A stretch of 40,492 nt of DNA from the NCBI GenBank assembly GCA_944390895.1, contig CALXRQ010000016.1, positions 1 through 40,492 of the forward strand, read 5' to 3'. Both the position numbers and the translations under genes were made by a program. Under the pieces are notes generated by a model. That model worked only from the letters and a program-made list of their open reading frames with translations. It searched no databases and was not told the origin of the DNA. Each line of letters opens with the position of its first letter. The first letter of the stretch is position 1. Of this stretch, positions 14,611 through 22,061 are shown one piece after another. The stretch comes from an uncultured Alphaproteobacteria bacterium. Lineage in GTDB: Bacteria > Pseudomonadota > Alphaproteobacteria > RF32 > CAG-239.

Positions 14611-14806
14611 TTTCTTGAACTGAGAAATCAGTTTAGGGCGTCGAAAACCCTTATAAATCTAGTCGTTGCATAACGACTTAAAATATTTATGCCGATTTCT
14701 GTCTCGGACGGATGTCGGCTAAATAAGGCTATGTGCTGAATAAGCCGAGACGTTTGGATTTATACGGTTTTCGAACATCCGCCACCTTTCCGGTGGGTTT
14801 TGTTTT
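14611..14806 (+). ncRNA. Candidate structured RNA with pseudoknot (leader or sRNA), family not recognised
   Basis: No protein gene lies between 14487 and 14832; this stretch instead folds extensively. Seen directly: hairpin AACTGA-GAAA-TCAGTT (14618-14633) with a GNRA loop. A long-range helix pairs TCGAAAACC (14641-14649) with GGTTTTCGA (14766-14774) and, in register, TATAAATC (14652-14659) with GATTTATA (14757-14764). Inside it are hairpin AGTCGTT-GCAT-AACGACT (14661-14678) and helix GTCTCGG (14701-14707) with CCGAGAC (14745-14751). CGGATGT (14709-14715) also pairs with ACATCCG (14775-14781), crossing the long helix as a pseudoknot or a switch. A weak terminator-like hairpin follows at once. 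The GT29 gene starts 26 nt later, so it could be cis-regulatory or an independent sRNA. Confidence 0.6.
14782..14806 (+). terminator. Weak terminator-like hairpin at the end of the structured RNA
   Basis: CCACC (14782-14786) pairs with GGTGG (14792-14796) around TTTCC and is followed by GTTTTGTTTT. It directly abuts the 3' strand of the crossing helix (14775-14781), which would suit an attenuator. Confidence 0.5.
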
Positions 14807-14832
14807 ATCAAAATATATAAGGATGTTTGAAT

Positions 14833-15852
14833 ATGAAACTGATATATAAACAACGCTTGGGCAGCAAGACCGTTATTTCAATTTTGGGAATTAAAATAAA
14901 ATTCAATAACAATAAAGATTCTGTTCTGGAAAAGTTTTGGGAACAGTGGGAGACGGACTATAATCCGCAAAAATTAGAAAAAGACCTCAAAAAATATATT
15001 GCTTCTCAGACGGAAATTCCTGAATATAACCGTGAAATCCGCTTAATTTTGATTTCGACACTGATTGAAAACAATCAGTTACGGGAAGCGGAAACGGAAC
15101 TTGAAAAATATGTCAATCAGTATGGCTATGCCGACATTTATGCTTATCCGCTGATTTGCGCGCATTTGGCCAAACGCGGAAGCGGCGATGAAAGGATCTT
15201 CCAAACCGCAAAAATTTTTGAGCAGCTGGAAGAAAAGCGGCTGAACAACAGCTTATCTGCACTGCTGTCCGGAAAAAGCGTTGCCGTTGTCGGCAACTCT
15301 CCCAATCTTATCGGTCGTAATAACGGCGCCATAATTGACGATTTTGACTATGTTGTCCGTTTTAACAATTATCGCCTGGAGGGATATGAAAACGACTACG
15401 GGCACAAAACAGATATCTGGATATGCTGTCAGGCCAATGATATTCAAAATAAGCCGGAAAATGAAATCAGAAAGTTTTCTTATATTTTATACAATGTAGA
15501 TTTAATGCATACTAAGTTAAGGGGAAAATGTTTTCAGAATATTTGTCAAAACCTGCAATACGGCGTTCCGATTTCATATATTGATGCGTCTTTCAAAAAA
15601 GAGCTGAAAATCACAGAGGTAAAATATCCGTCTTCCGGTTTAAGCGGCCTTTTTCATATTCACAATTTGCACCCGTTGACAAGAAAGGACATATTCGGAT
15701 TTTCTTTTCTGGAAAATGACACTAATTATTACGATCATTATTTTGCCAAAAGAAGCAAACGAAAAATAAAAAAATTTTTGAAAAACTGCCATCATAACTT
15801 TGAAAAGGAAAATATTTTTCTCAATGTTCTCTTTGGAAGTGACAATGGTTAA
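14833..15852 (+). CDS. GT29-family (sialyltransferase-fold) glycosyltransferase
   Basis: A 339-aa protein. The first 25 residues (KTVISILGIKIKF) resemble the short N-terminal motif often seen on polysaccharide-synthesis proteins. A helical, TPR-like part follows to about residue 145. The C-terminal part carries sialyltransferase-type motifs: the L-motif-like GKSVAVVGNSP (147-157) with DFDYVVRFNNY and GHKTDIW after it, the S-motif-like YPSSGL (265-270) with DIFGFSF, and the HX4E motif HNFEKE (321-326). Such enzymes move sialic acid or a related sugar from a CMP donor. No CMP-sugar genes are nearby, so donor and acceptor are unknown. ATG 14833 is 9 nt from AAGGA. It overlaps the next gene by 8 bp. 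Confidence 0.75.
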   Translation: MKLIYKQRLGSKTVISILGIKIKFNNNKDSVLEKFWEQWETDYNPQKLEKDLKKYIASQTEIPEYNREIRLILISTLIENNQLREAETELEKYVNQYGYADIYAYPLICAHLAKRGSGDERIFQTAKIFEQLEEKRLNNSLSALLSGKSVAVVGNSPNLIGRNNGAIIDDFDYVVRFNNYRLEGYENDYGHKTDIWICCQANDIQNKPENEIRKFSYILYNVDLMHTKLRGKCFQNICQNLQYGVPISYIDASFKKELKITEVKYPSSGLSGLFHIHNLHPLTRKDIFGFSFLENDTNYYDHYFAKRSKRKIKKFLKNCHHNFEKENIFLNVLFGSDNG

Positions 15853-16798
15853 AGTTGTGATTTTGAATGACACGACCCGCGACGAAGGGCACATCGGTTG
15901 TCGGCTGGTAATGGAAAATATGCGGAAGCTCTGCCGGGAAAACGGCTGGAACGTGCTGTTTTGCGATCAAAACGGACGAAACGGTTTTTCAAAAAAAGAG
16001 TTTCAGGCTGCAATAGCGCCCGCCGATATTGTCTTGCTCAACGGAGAGGGAACATTACACGATGACGCCGGCAGCGTTTGGTTGCAAAAAGCGGAAATCG
16101 CTAAAGAAAACCATAAAAAAGTGTGCCTGTTGAATGCAACCTGGCAGAACAATCCGCAAAATAAGCGATATCTGCCCTGTTTTGACCTGCTTAGTTTCAG
16201 AGACGAGAAGTCGTTGCGGGAGGCGGAACGGGACGGTGCCGAAAACATATTTTGCACGCCGGATTTGTCTTTTTATTCGTTTAATAAATTAAGGCGGATT
16301 GAACATACCGCTGTCAGAGATATGCTTTGTATCGACAGCACGCTGAAGAGTGTTACGGCGGCGTTGATAAAATATGCCTATAAAAACGATTGTGACATTT
16401 GTTTTATGTATGAGAAAAAGAGAAAAGCCTGGGCTTCCAAATTAGTCTGCAGGTGGCAAAATTTCTGGTCTCGCCGCCATTTTGAGCTTTTGTCTTCGGC
16501 CGAACGGATTGCCCGCTATCAAAAAATTGTTTCCGGACGCTATCATGCCTGTTGTCTGGCGTTTATGATGAACATTCCGACCTTGGGGATTGGCTCCAAC
16601 ACCTGGAAAACGGAGGCATTGTATCAAGAAGCCGGATTGACGGAGTTTTTTCTGCCCGAAATCAGTAAAAATCTAAACGAACGCATTTTGTCTTTTGCCG
16701 GGTTGTCTCCAGAGGCATGGCAGGAAAAATGTTTTGAATATTCAAGCCAAGCGCAGCGGAAAATAAAGTTTTTGTTCCGCCTGTTGGAACATATATAA
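15845..16798 (+). CDS. Polysaccharide pyruvyl transferase-family protein
   Basis: A 317-aa protein with the PF04230-type layout. An N-terminal strand, KVVILNDT, is followed by ADIVLLNGEGTLHDD, the family's GGG.l.-like donor-site segment. SFRDEKSLREAERDG and CTPDLSF come next. The C-terminal IVSGRYHACCLAFMMNIPTL matches the conserved sGRfHa...A...P element. Family members put pyruvate ketals, or other groups, on exopolysaccharide sugars. The ATG at 15845 overlaps the stop of the GT29 gene in the sequence ATGGTTAA, which implies translational coupling. The protein is small for the family. It ends at a strong terminator. Confidence 0.78.
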   Translation: MVKVVILNDTTRDEGHIGCRLVMENMRKLCRENGWNVLFCDQNGRNGFSKKEFQAAIAPADIVLLNGEGTLHDDAGSVWLQKAEIAKENHKKVCLLNATWQNNPQNKRYLPCFDLLSFRDEKSLREAERDGAENIFCTPDLSFYSFNKLRRIEHTAVRDMLCIDSTLKSVTAALIKYAYKNDCDICFMYEKKRKAWASKLVCRWQNFWSRRHFELLSSAERIARYQKIVSGRYHACCLAFMMNIPTLGIGSNTWKTEALYQEAGLTEFFLPEISKNLNERILSFAGLSPEAWQEKCFEYSSQAQRKIKFLFRLLEHI

Positions 16799-16800
16799 AA

Positions 16801-16827
16801 AAACGCCGGCATTAACCGGCGTTTTTC
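16801..16827. terminator. Bidirectional-type intrinsic terminator
   Basis: ACGCCGG (16803-16809) pairs with CCGGCGT (16816-16822), with T-run right and A-run left, between the convergent pyruvyl transferase gene and thrS. Confidence 0.9.
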
Positions 16828-16842
16828 TTTGGCATATTGGGA

Positions 16843-18774
16843 CTATCTGTCCATACTCGGCATTTTGGCCTCTTCAACCAGAGCTTTCACAAAGTCGTCA
16901 AGCTTCATGACTTCCTGTTTGTCGGAACCGATTCTGCGAACCGTGACCGTGCCGTTTTCCTTTTCTTTGGCACCGACGACGGCAATGACCGGAATCTTGG
17001 TAAGCGAGTGTTCGCGGACTTTGTAGTTAATCTTCTCGTTTCTGAGATCGGCTTTGGCATACAGACCGGCCGCGCGGAGCTTTTGAACCACCTCTTCGGC
17101 ATAGTCATTCATTTCGCTGACAATCGGACAGACCACAACTTGCTCCGGAGACAGCCACAGAGGCAGTTTTCCGGCATGGTTTTCAATCAAAATGCCGAGA
17201 AAACGTTCAATTGAACCGAACAGAGCGCGGTGCAACATAACCGGCTGATGTTTCTCGCCGTCTTCGCCGATATATGAGATGTCAAAGCGCTGCGGCAGGT
17301 TCATATCCATCTGCACGGTACCGCACTGCCATTCGCGGCCGATGGCGTCCTTGAGAATAAACTCCAGTTTCGGGCCGTAAAAAGCGCCTTCGCCGGGGTT
17401 GATTTCATATTCGTAGCCGTTGTGTTCAAGCGCGTTGGCCAGAGCCTTTTCGGAAATGTCCCAAACCTCGTCGGAACCGATGCGGTAAATGCTGTCGGGA
17501 CGGGTCGAAAGGTAGATTTTAACGTCATTAAAGCCAAAGTCTTTGTAGATGTCCAAAATCAGCTTAATGGTCTTGACGCATTCTTCTTCCATCTGCTCCA
17601 GCGTGCAGAAGATATGGGCATCGTCCTGGGTAAATTCGCGGACGCGCATCAGTCCCATCAGTGAACCGGAAGCTTCATAGCGGTTGACCATACCGAACTC
17701 GGCCATGCGCAGCGGCAGGTCTCGGTAAGACTTAATACCCTGTTTGTAAACCAGCAGACCGCCAGGACAGTTCATCGGTTTAACGCAGAACTGCTTGTTG
17801 TCCTCGGTTTTGCCGGAGTAGTTGTGCGCGCCGTATTTGTCCCAGTGACCGGAGGTCTCCCACAGGCAGCGGTCCATAATCCGCGGCGTTGCAACTTCAA
17901 TATAACCGTTATTTTCCTGTCTGCGGCGCATATACTCAATCAGCTTGCGGTAGATTTTGTACCCTTTGTCATGCCAGAAGACGGCGCCCGGCGCATATTC
18001 CGGTTCAAAGTGGAACAAGTCCATTTCTCGGCCGAGCTTGCGGTGGTCGCGCTTGGCCGCTTCTTCCATCATGTCAAGATAGGCCTTGAGGTCTTTTTTG
18101 TCGGCCCAGGCCGTGGCATAAATACGCTGCAGCATTTCCTTGGTTGAATCGCCGCGCCAATATGCCCCGGCAACTTTCATCAATTTGAAAGCATCGCCGA
18201 TTTTTCCGGTGGAAGGAACGTGCGGGCCGCGGCACAAATCCGTAAAGCTGCCCTGACGGTACAGCGAAATCGTCTCGCCTTCGGGCAGATCCTCGATAAT
18301 CTCGGCTTTATAATGCTCGCCCAGATCTTTGAAAAATTTAATGGCCTCATCGCGCGGCATGACAATGCGTTCGAGTTTTTCGTCGCGTTTGACGATCTCG
18401 TGCATTTTGGCTTCGATTTTTTCAAAATCGTCGGTCGTGAAAGGTTCTTTGCGCGCAAAGTCGTAGTAAAAACCGTTTTCAATGGCCGGGCCGATTGTGA
18501 CCTGAACATCTTTCCACAGTTCCTTAACGGCCTGAGCCATAACGTGCGAGCAGGAATGACGGATAATTTCCAAACCTTCCTTATCCTTGCCGGTGATGAT
18601 AGTCACGGTTGCGTCGGTAGTGATAGGAGTGCTCAGATCTTGTGTCTTTCCGTTAACGTTAATCGCCAAAGCTGCTTTGGCCAGGTTAGAACTAATCTTA
18701 TTGGCGACGTCAAAACCGTTGACCCCGCTTTCCATCTCTAATTTACTGCCGTCAGGCAATTTAATCGCAACCAT
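16843..18774 (-). CDS. thrS: Threonyl-tRNA synthetase
   Basis: A full-length 643-aa class II synthetase that charges tRNA-Thr. It has an N-terminal TGS domain (about 1-62), the editing domain with HSCSH (His73 and His77 at the same numbers as in E. coli), and the catalytic core with MNCPGG, the motif 2 region and CGTVQMD. The C-terminal anticodon-binding domain begins near VVVCPIV. AAGGATATTAAAT precedes the ATG. It is the downstream gene of the GT4 glycosyltransferase on the minus strand, 100 bp away, with a possible micro-ORF between them. Confidence 0.97.
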   Translation of the reverse strand: MVAIKLPDGSKLEMESGVNGFDVANKISSNLAKAALAINVNGKTQDLSTPITTDATVTIITGKDKEGLEIIRHSCSHVMAQAVKELWKDVQVTIGPAIENGFYYDFARKEPFTTDDFEKIEAKMHEIVKRDEKLERIVMPRDEAIKFFKDLGEHYKAEIIEDLPEGETISLYRQGSFTDLCRGPHVPSTGKIGDAFKLMKVAGAYWRGDSTKEMLQRIYATAWADKKDLKAYLDMMEEAAKRDHRKLGREMDLFHFEPEYAPGAVFWHDKGYKIYRKLIEYMRRRQENNGYIEVATPRIMDRCLWETSGHWDKYGAHNYSGKTEDNKQFCVKPMNCPGGLLVYKQGIKSYRDLPLRMAEFGMVNRYEASGSLMGLMRVREFTQDDAHIFCTLEQMEEECVKTIKLILDIYKDFGFNDVKIYLSTRPDSIYRIGSDEVWDISEKALANALEHNGYEYEINPGEGAFYGPKLEFILKDAIGREWQCGTVQMDMNLPQRFDISYIGEDGEKHQPVMLHRALFGSIERFLGILIENHAGKLPLWLSPEQVVVCPIVSEMNDYAEEVVQKLRAAGLYAKADLRNEKINYKVREHSLTKIPVIAVVGAKEKENGTVTVRRIGSDKQEVMKLDDFVKALVEEAKMPSMDR

Positions 18775-18789
18775 ATTAAATATCCTTAT

Positions 18790-18846
18790 TTAAAATTCAT
18801 TTAGTTTTTGTTTTGCGGCTTTTAAGGCTGCCGCAGCCTCAGGCAT
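18790..18846 (-). CDS. Possible 18-aa micro-ORF upstream of thrS
   Basis: On the minus strand, ATG at 18846 opens MPEAAAALKAAKQKLNEF with a TAA stop 15 nt before the thrS start. A TTG at 18873 in the same frame would extend it to 27 aa, beginning 1 nt after the upstream gene's stop. The peptide would be an amphipathic Ala/Lys helix. No good ribosome-binding site is seen, and this may be chance. The region also holds AGGCTG-CGG-CAGCCT (hairpin), so it might instead be a thrS leader. Confidence 0.2.
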   Translation of the reverse strand: MPEAAAALKAAKQKLNEF

Positions 18847-18874
18847 AATAATATCTTTTGTCAAAAAACTCAAT

Positions 18875-20026
18875 CTAATCTTTCATCAGCTCGTTGTAAA
18901 CGGCAATGGTCTTGTCGCACATCAGCTCGCGGGTAAAGTTTTCCCGCACGTTTTTAATCGCGGCCTTGCCGATTTTGTTTTTTTCGGCGTCGGACAGGTT
19001 AAGCGCCCAGTCCAGCGCGTCGGCCAGCGCCTGCGGATCGTCATATTGATACAGTTTTCCGGTAATGCCGTCTTTGATTGTGTCTAATGAACCGCCGATG
19101 TTGGAGGCGACGACAATCTTGCCCATAGCCTGTCCTTCAACCGAAATGCGGCCGAAAGCTTCCGGTTCGATAGCGGTAGACAGCACCACGTTTGACACCA
19201 TCATCAAAGCCGGAACGTCGCTGTAACGGCCGAAAAATCCGATACGGTTTTCCAGGTGGTATTTGCGCGTCAGCTTTTGCAGGTAGTCAAAATATTTTTG
19301 GCGGCCCTGATTGTCTCCGGTGATGATACAGTAATAATTTTGGCTTTTCATCTTGGCCAGGGCTTCAATCAGAACGTGCTGTCCTTTCCAGCGGGTAACG
19401 CGTCCCGGCAGCAGAATAACAGGCTTGTCCTCGGCAATGTTATATTCTTTTATTTTGTTGATCATGCGTTCCTGCGTCACGGCTTCCGGCGCAAAGCGTT
19501 CAATGTCGGCGCAGCGGTGAATCAGGCGCAGTTTGTCTTCGGCGGCTTTGTAGTTTTGAAGCACGTGATTCTTGATGTGGTTTGAAATCACGATGATTCT
19601 TTCGCCCATGGTCATAATTTTGTTATAGGCCTTTTTTATGCCCCAGGGACCGAGGCCGTAAGTGCCGTGAAACGTGGTCATATAATGCGCGCCGGTGCGT
19701 TTGGCCGCCAGATAGGCGCTCCAGGCCGGTGCCCGGGAACGGGCGTGAACGATGTTGATACCGTTTTCACGAATAAAGGCTTCCAGCCTTTTGGCGTTTT
19801 TCAGAATAACCAGAGGATTTTTGCTTTTTAAGGGCAGGGTAAGGTGCGGCACCTTGGCTTTGTCCAGTTCGTAAACCATGCGTCCGCCTTTGGAAGCCAC
19901 AAAGTTTTTGATGCCCTGTTTCTGCATCGCCTGAGCGATTTCGACCGTGCCGAGCTCGACGCCGCCGGTTTCCAGCTCCGGCAAAACTTGCAGCACCACC
20001 GGGTTTTTGTCTTTACCTTTTCCCAT
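18875..20026 (-). CDS. GT4-family glycosyltransferase
   Basis: A 383-aa GT-B enzyme. The N-terminal half has VLPELETGGVELGTVEIA, the family's G-G-x-E acceptor-side segment, and NIVHARSRAPAW. The C-terminal half has VILLPGRVTRWKGQHVLIEAL for nucleotide-sugar binding and the E-x7-E motif in EPEAFGRISVEGQ, where the two Glu hold the donor. Such enzymes add hexoses to LPS, capsule or lipid acceptors; the sugar cannot be assigned. The ATG is preceded by AAAGGGA at a rather long spacing. It is divergent from the alpha/beta hydrolase with 47 bp between. Confidence 0.88.
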   Translation of the reverse strand: MGKGKDKNPVVLQVLPELETGGVELGTVEIAQAMQKQGIKNFVASKGGRMVYELDKAKVPHLTLPLKSKNPLVILKNAKRLEAFIRENGINIVHARSRAPAWSAYLAAKRTGAHYMTTFHGTYGLGPWGIKKAYNKIMTMGERIIVISNHIKNHVLQNYKAAEDKLRLIHRCADIERFAPEAVTQERMINKIKEYNIAEDKPVILLPGRVTRWKGQHVLIEALAKMKSQNYYCIITGDNQGRQKYFDYLQKLTRKYHLENRIGFFGRYSDVPALMMVSNVVLSTAIEPEAFGRISVEGQAMGKIVVASNIGGSLDTIKDGITGKLYQYDDPQALADALDWALNLSDAEKNKIGKAAIKNVRENFTRELMCDKTIAVYNELMKD

Positions 20027-20073
20027 TTTTTTACTAAAATCCCTTTCAAAATTTATATATCCGGAGCCGACTA

Positions 20074-20826
20074 ATGCAAACTCACACGTTTATCTCGCAA
20101 TTTACAACTAAATTTGAATACATCCAAGCAAAAACTTCTGAAACTAACAAAAATAGCCCCGATTTGACCGTTGTATACATTCACGGGCTCAATTCCGATC
20201 CCTGGGGACGAAAACCCGAAGAGGTGAAAGCGTTTTGCCTGAAGCATAATCTGTCTTTTTTCCGATTCGAACTGGCCGGACACGGTTCCGATTCCGCCAA
20301 TTTTGAAAAAGTGAATTTCAACGATTGGAAAAAACAGGTTTTTGAGGTCGTTGATAACATGGTTGAGGGACGGATTTTGTTTGTCGGTTCTTCTCTCGGC
20401 GGCTGGCTGAGCCTGCTTGCCGCCCGTGACCGTCCGGAGCGCGCGGCCGGCGTTGTCGGGCTGGCTCCGGCGCCGGATTTTACTTACGACATGGAGCGTT
20501 TTGTTTTGACCGACGCCCAAAAGGCCGAACTTTCGCGCGGACGTCTGGTGTTTCCGATGAAAGATTATTCTTACGTCTTCACCCGGGAGCTGTTTGAAAC
20601 CGCCCGGGAAAACCTTCTGTTGGAAGCGCCTCTGGCCATCCGTTGTCCGGTGCATATCCTGCACGGCACCGAAGATAAAAATCTGGATCCGCAAAAGCCT
20701 TTCAGGCTGTTGAAGTGTCTTGAAACCGAAGACGTCGTTCTCAAACTGCTCAAAGGCGCCAACCACCGCCTCGGACGTGACGTCGACATTGCCGAACTGC
20801 ACAATTCTCTGGCCGCTTTTTTGTAA
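20074..20826 (+). CDS. Alpha/beta hydrolase (ABHD10-like serine hydrolase)
   Basis: A 250-aa serine hydrolase. The oxyanion strand is VVYIHGLNSDP, the nucleophile elbow is GSSLGG with Ser107, the acid is probably the Asp in HGTEDKN, and the base is His in GANHRLG. The short length and the HGLNSD start resemble the ABHD10 / small palmitoyl-thioesterase-like group known from alphaproteobacteria and mitochondria. Substrate not deducible. CCGGAG lies 9 nt before the ATG. No signal peptide. Confidence 0.82.
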   Translation: MQTHTFISQFTTKFEYIQAKTSETNKNSPDLTVVYIHGLNSDPWGRKPEEVKAFCLKHNLSFFRFELAGHGSDSANFEKVNFNDWKKQVFEVVDNMVEGRILFVGSSLGGWLSLLAARDRPERAAGVVGLAPAPDFTYDMERFVLTDAQKAELSRGRLVFPMKDYSYVFTRELFETARENLLLEAPLAIRCPVHILHGTEDKNLDPQKPFRLLKCLETEDVVLKLLKGANHRLGRDVDIAELHNSLAAFL

Positions 20827-20830
20827 TACC

Positions 20831-20858
20831 TTGAATTAGTCCGGCTGCCCATTATTTA
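20831..20858 (+). promoter_or_regulatory. Putative promoter of the RND efflux operon
   Basis: TTGAAT (20831-20836), 16 bp and TATTTA (20853-20858), in the 74-bp gap before the adaptor gene. No operator or local regulator gene is seen. Confidence 0.4.
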
Positions 20859-20900
20859 AACCTTAAGACAATAATCTCAAAGTTTTAAGGGCATCGGATC

Positions 20901-22061
20901 ATGCAAAATGAAGTCGGAAAAAAAGTTTATTCAAAACTGTTGATCGTTTTGGCCGTTCTGGCGGCGCTTCTTGTTTATCTTTATGCCTCAAGCGCGCCGG
21001 CCCAAAGCCGCGAAAGCGCGGAGGTTCCGGTATATGGAGCGATACCGGTCAATCCCGGAAAAATTGCGGTTTCGGACAGTTTCGTCGGCTATGTGACGCC
21101 GATACATTCGGTTGCGGTCGTCCCTTACATTAACGGCTTTTTGGACCGGATATTGGTAGAAGGCGGGCAGGAAGTAAAGGCCGGAGACACGCTTATTGTC
21201 ATTAAGCAGGATGAATACAAGGCTCGTCTTGATGCGGCCAAGGCTCAGGTTTTGCAGGCTCAGGCCAACTTCAACAACGCCAGACTTTATTACAATCGCA
21301 CCAAAAAGGCCGGTGCCCGCGCGGTCTCCAAAACCGAACTGGACAATGCCAAAGCCTCGTATCTCTCGGCCGAGGCCGCTTTGGCTCAGGCTAAAGCCGA
21401 CCGTGATCTGGCGCAGGTCAATTTTGACTATACCGTCATCAAGGCGCCGATTGACGGCGTCGTCGGCAACGTCAGCCTTACCAAAGGCGATTATGTTTCT
21501 CCGGGTTCGCAGGCTCTGTTGAAAATTATCCAGTATAATCCGATTCGCGTAGTTTTTTCCATTACCGATAAAGATTATCTTGCCCGTATGAGAGCGGATT
21601 CGTCCGACCTTTTTGCCGGGAACAAAATCAAACTGCGTCTGGCCGACGGGAACGTTTTTGCCAAGGAAGGAACCTTTCGCTTTACCGGAAATGAGATTGA
21701 CCGTCCGACCAGTTCGCTCTCCGTTTATGCCGATTTTGAGAACGCGGATCGGAAACTGCTGGCCAACGCCTATGTCGATGTCCTGATAGAACGGGATTAC
21801 GCCGATGGAATTTTGCTGCCGCAGACCTCAGTCAGCATGGAAGCAAAGGGAAATTATGTTTTTGTCATCAGTCGCGGCGTTCTGGAAAAGAAGGCGGTAG
21901 ATATCATCAGCAATACCGGCGGCAGTTATCTGGTGAAAAACGTTTTTGCGCCCGGAGATTATGTCGTAACCGACAAGATCAGCCGCTTTACGCCGGGGCA
22001 GAAAGCCCGGGTCCGGGTTGAAGATCAGGCCCGGCAGCTTCAAACCGCGGAGAAAAAATAA
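20901..22061 (+). CDS. RND efflux periplasmic adaptor (AcrA/MexA-like)
   Basis: A 386-aa membrane-fusion protein. Residues about 12-30 form an N-terminal anchor. A lipoyl-type half ([22 protein letters not shown]) precedes a coiled-coil hairpin rich in A, Q and K at about 105-170. The second lipoyl half is [20 protein letters not shown], followed by beta-barrel and membrane-proximal domains. It links the inner-membrane pump to the outer-membrane channel. The stop overlaps the pump start by 1 nt (TAATG), so the genes are translationally coupled. Confidence 0.93.
   Translation: MQNEVGKKVYSKLLIVLAVLAALLVYLYASSAPAQSRESAEVPVYGAIPVNPGKIAVSDSFVGYVTPIHSVAVVPYINGFLDRILVEGGQEVKAGDTLIVIKQDEYKARLDAAKAQVLQAQANFNNARLYYNRTKKAGARAVSKTELDNAKASYLSAEAALAQAKADRDLAQVNFDYTVIKAPIDGVVGNVSLTKGDYVSPGSQALLKIIQYNPIRVVFSITDKDYLARMRADSSDLFAGNKIKLRLADGNVFAKEGTFRFTGNEIDRPTSSLSVYADFENADRKLLANAYVDVLIERDYADGILLPQTSVSMEAKGNYVFVISRGVLEKKAVDIISNTGGSYLVKNVFAPGDYVVTDKISRFTPGQKARVRVEDQARQLQTAEKK

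Noticed and set aside
14691-14740. Short frame ATGCCGATTTCT... inside the structured RNA as a tmRNA tag or leader peptide
   Set aside because: It is 16 codons, lacks a ribosome-binding site, does not end in the Ala-Ala tag pattern, and overlaps several of the helices.
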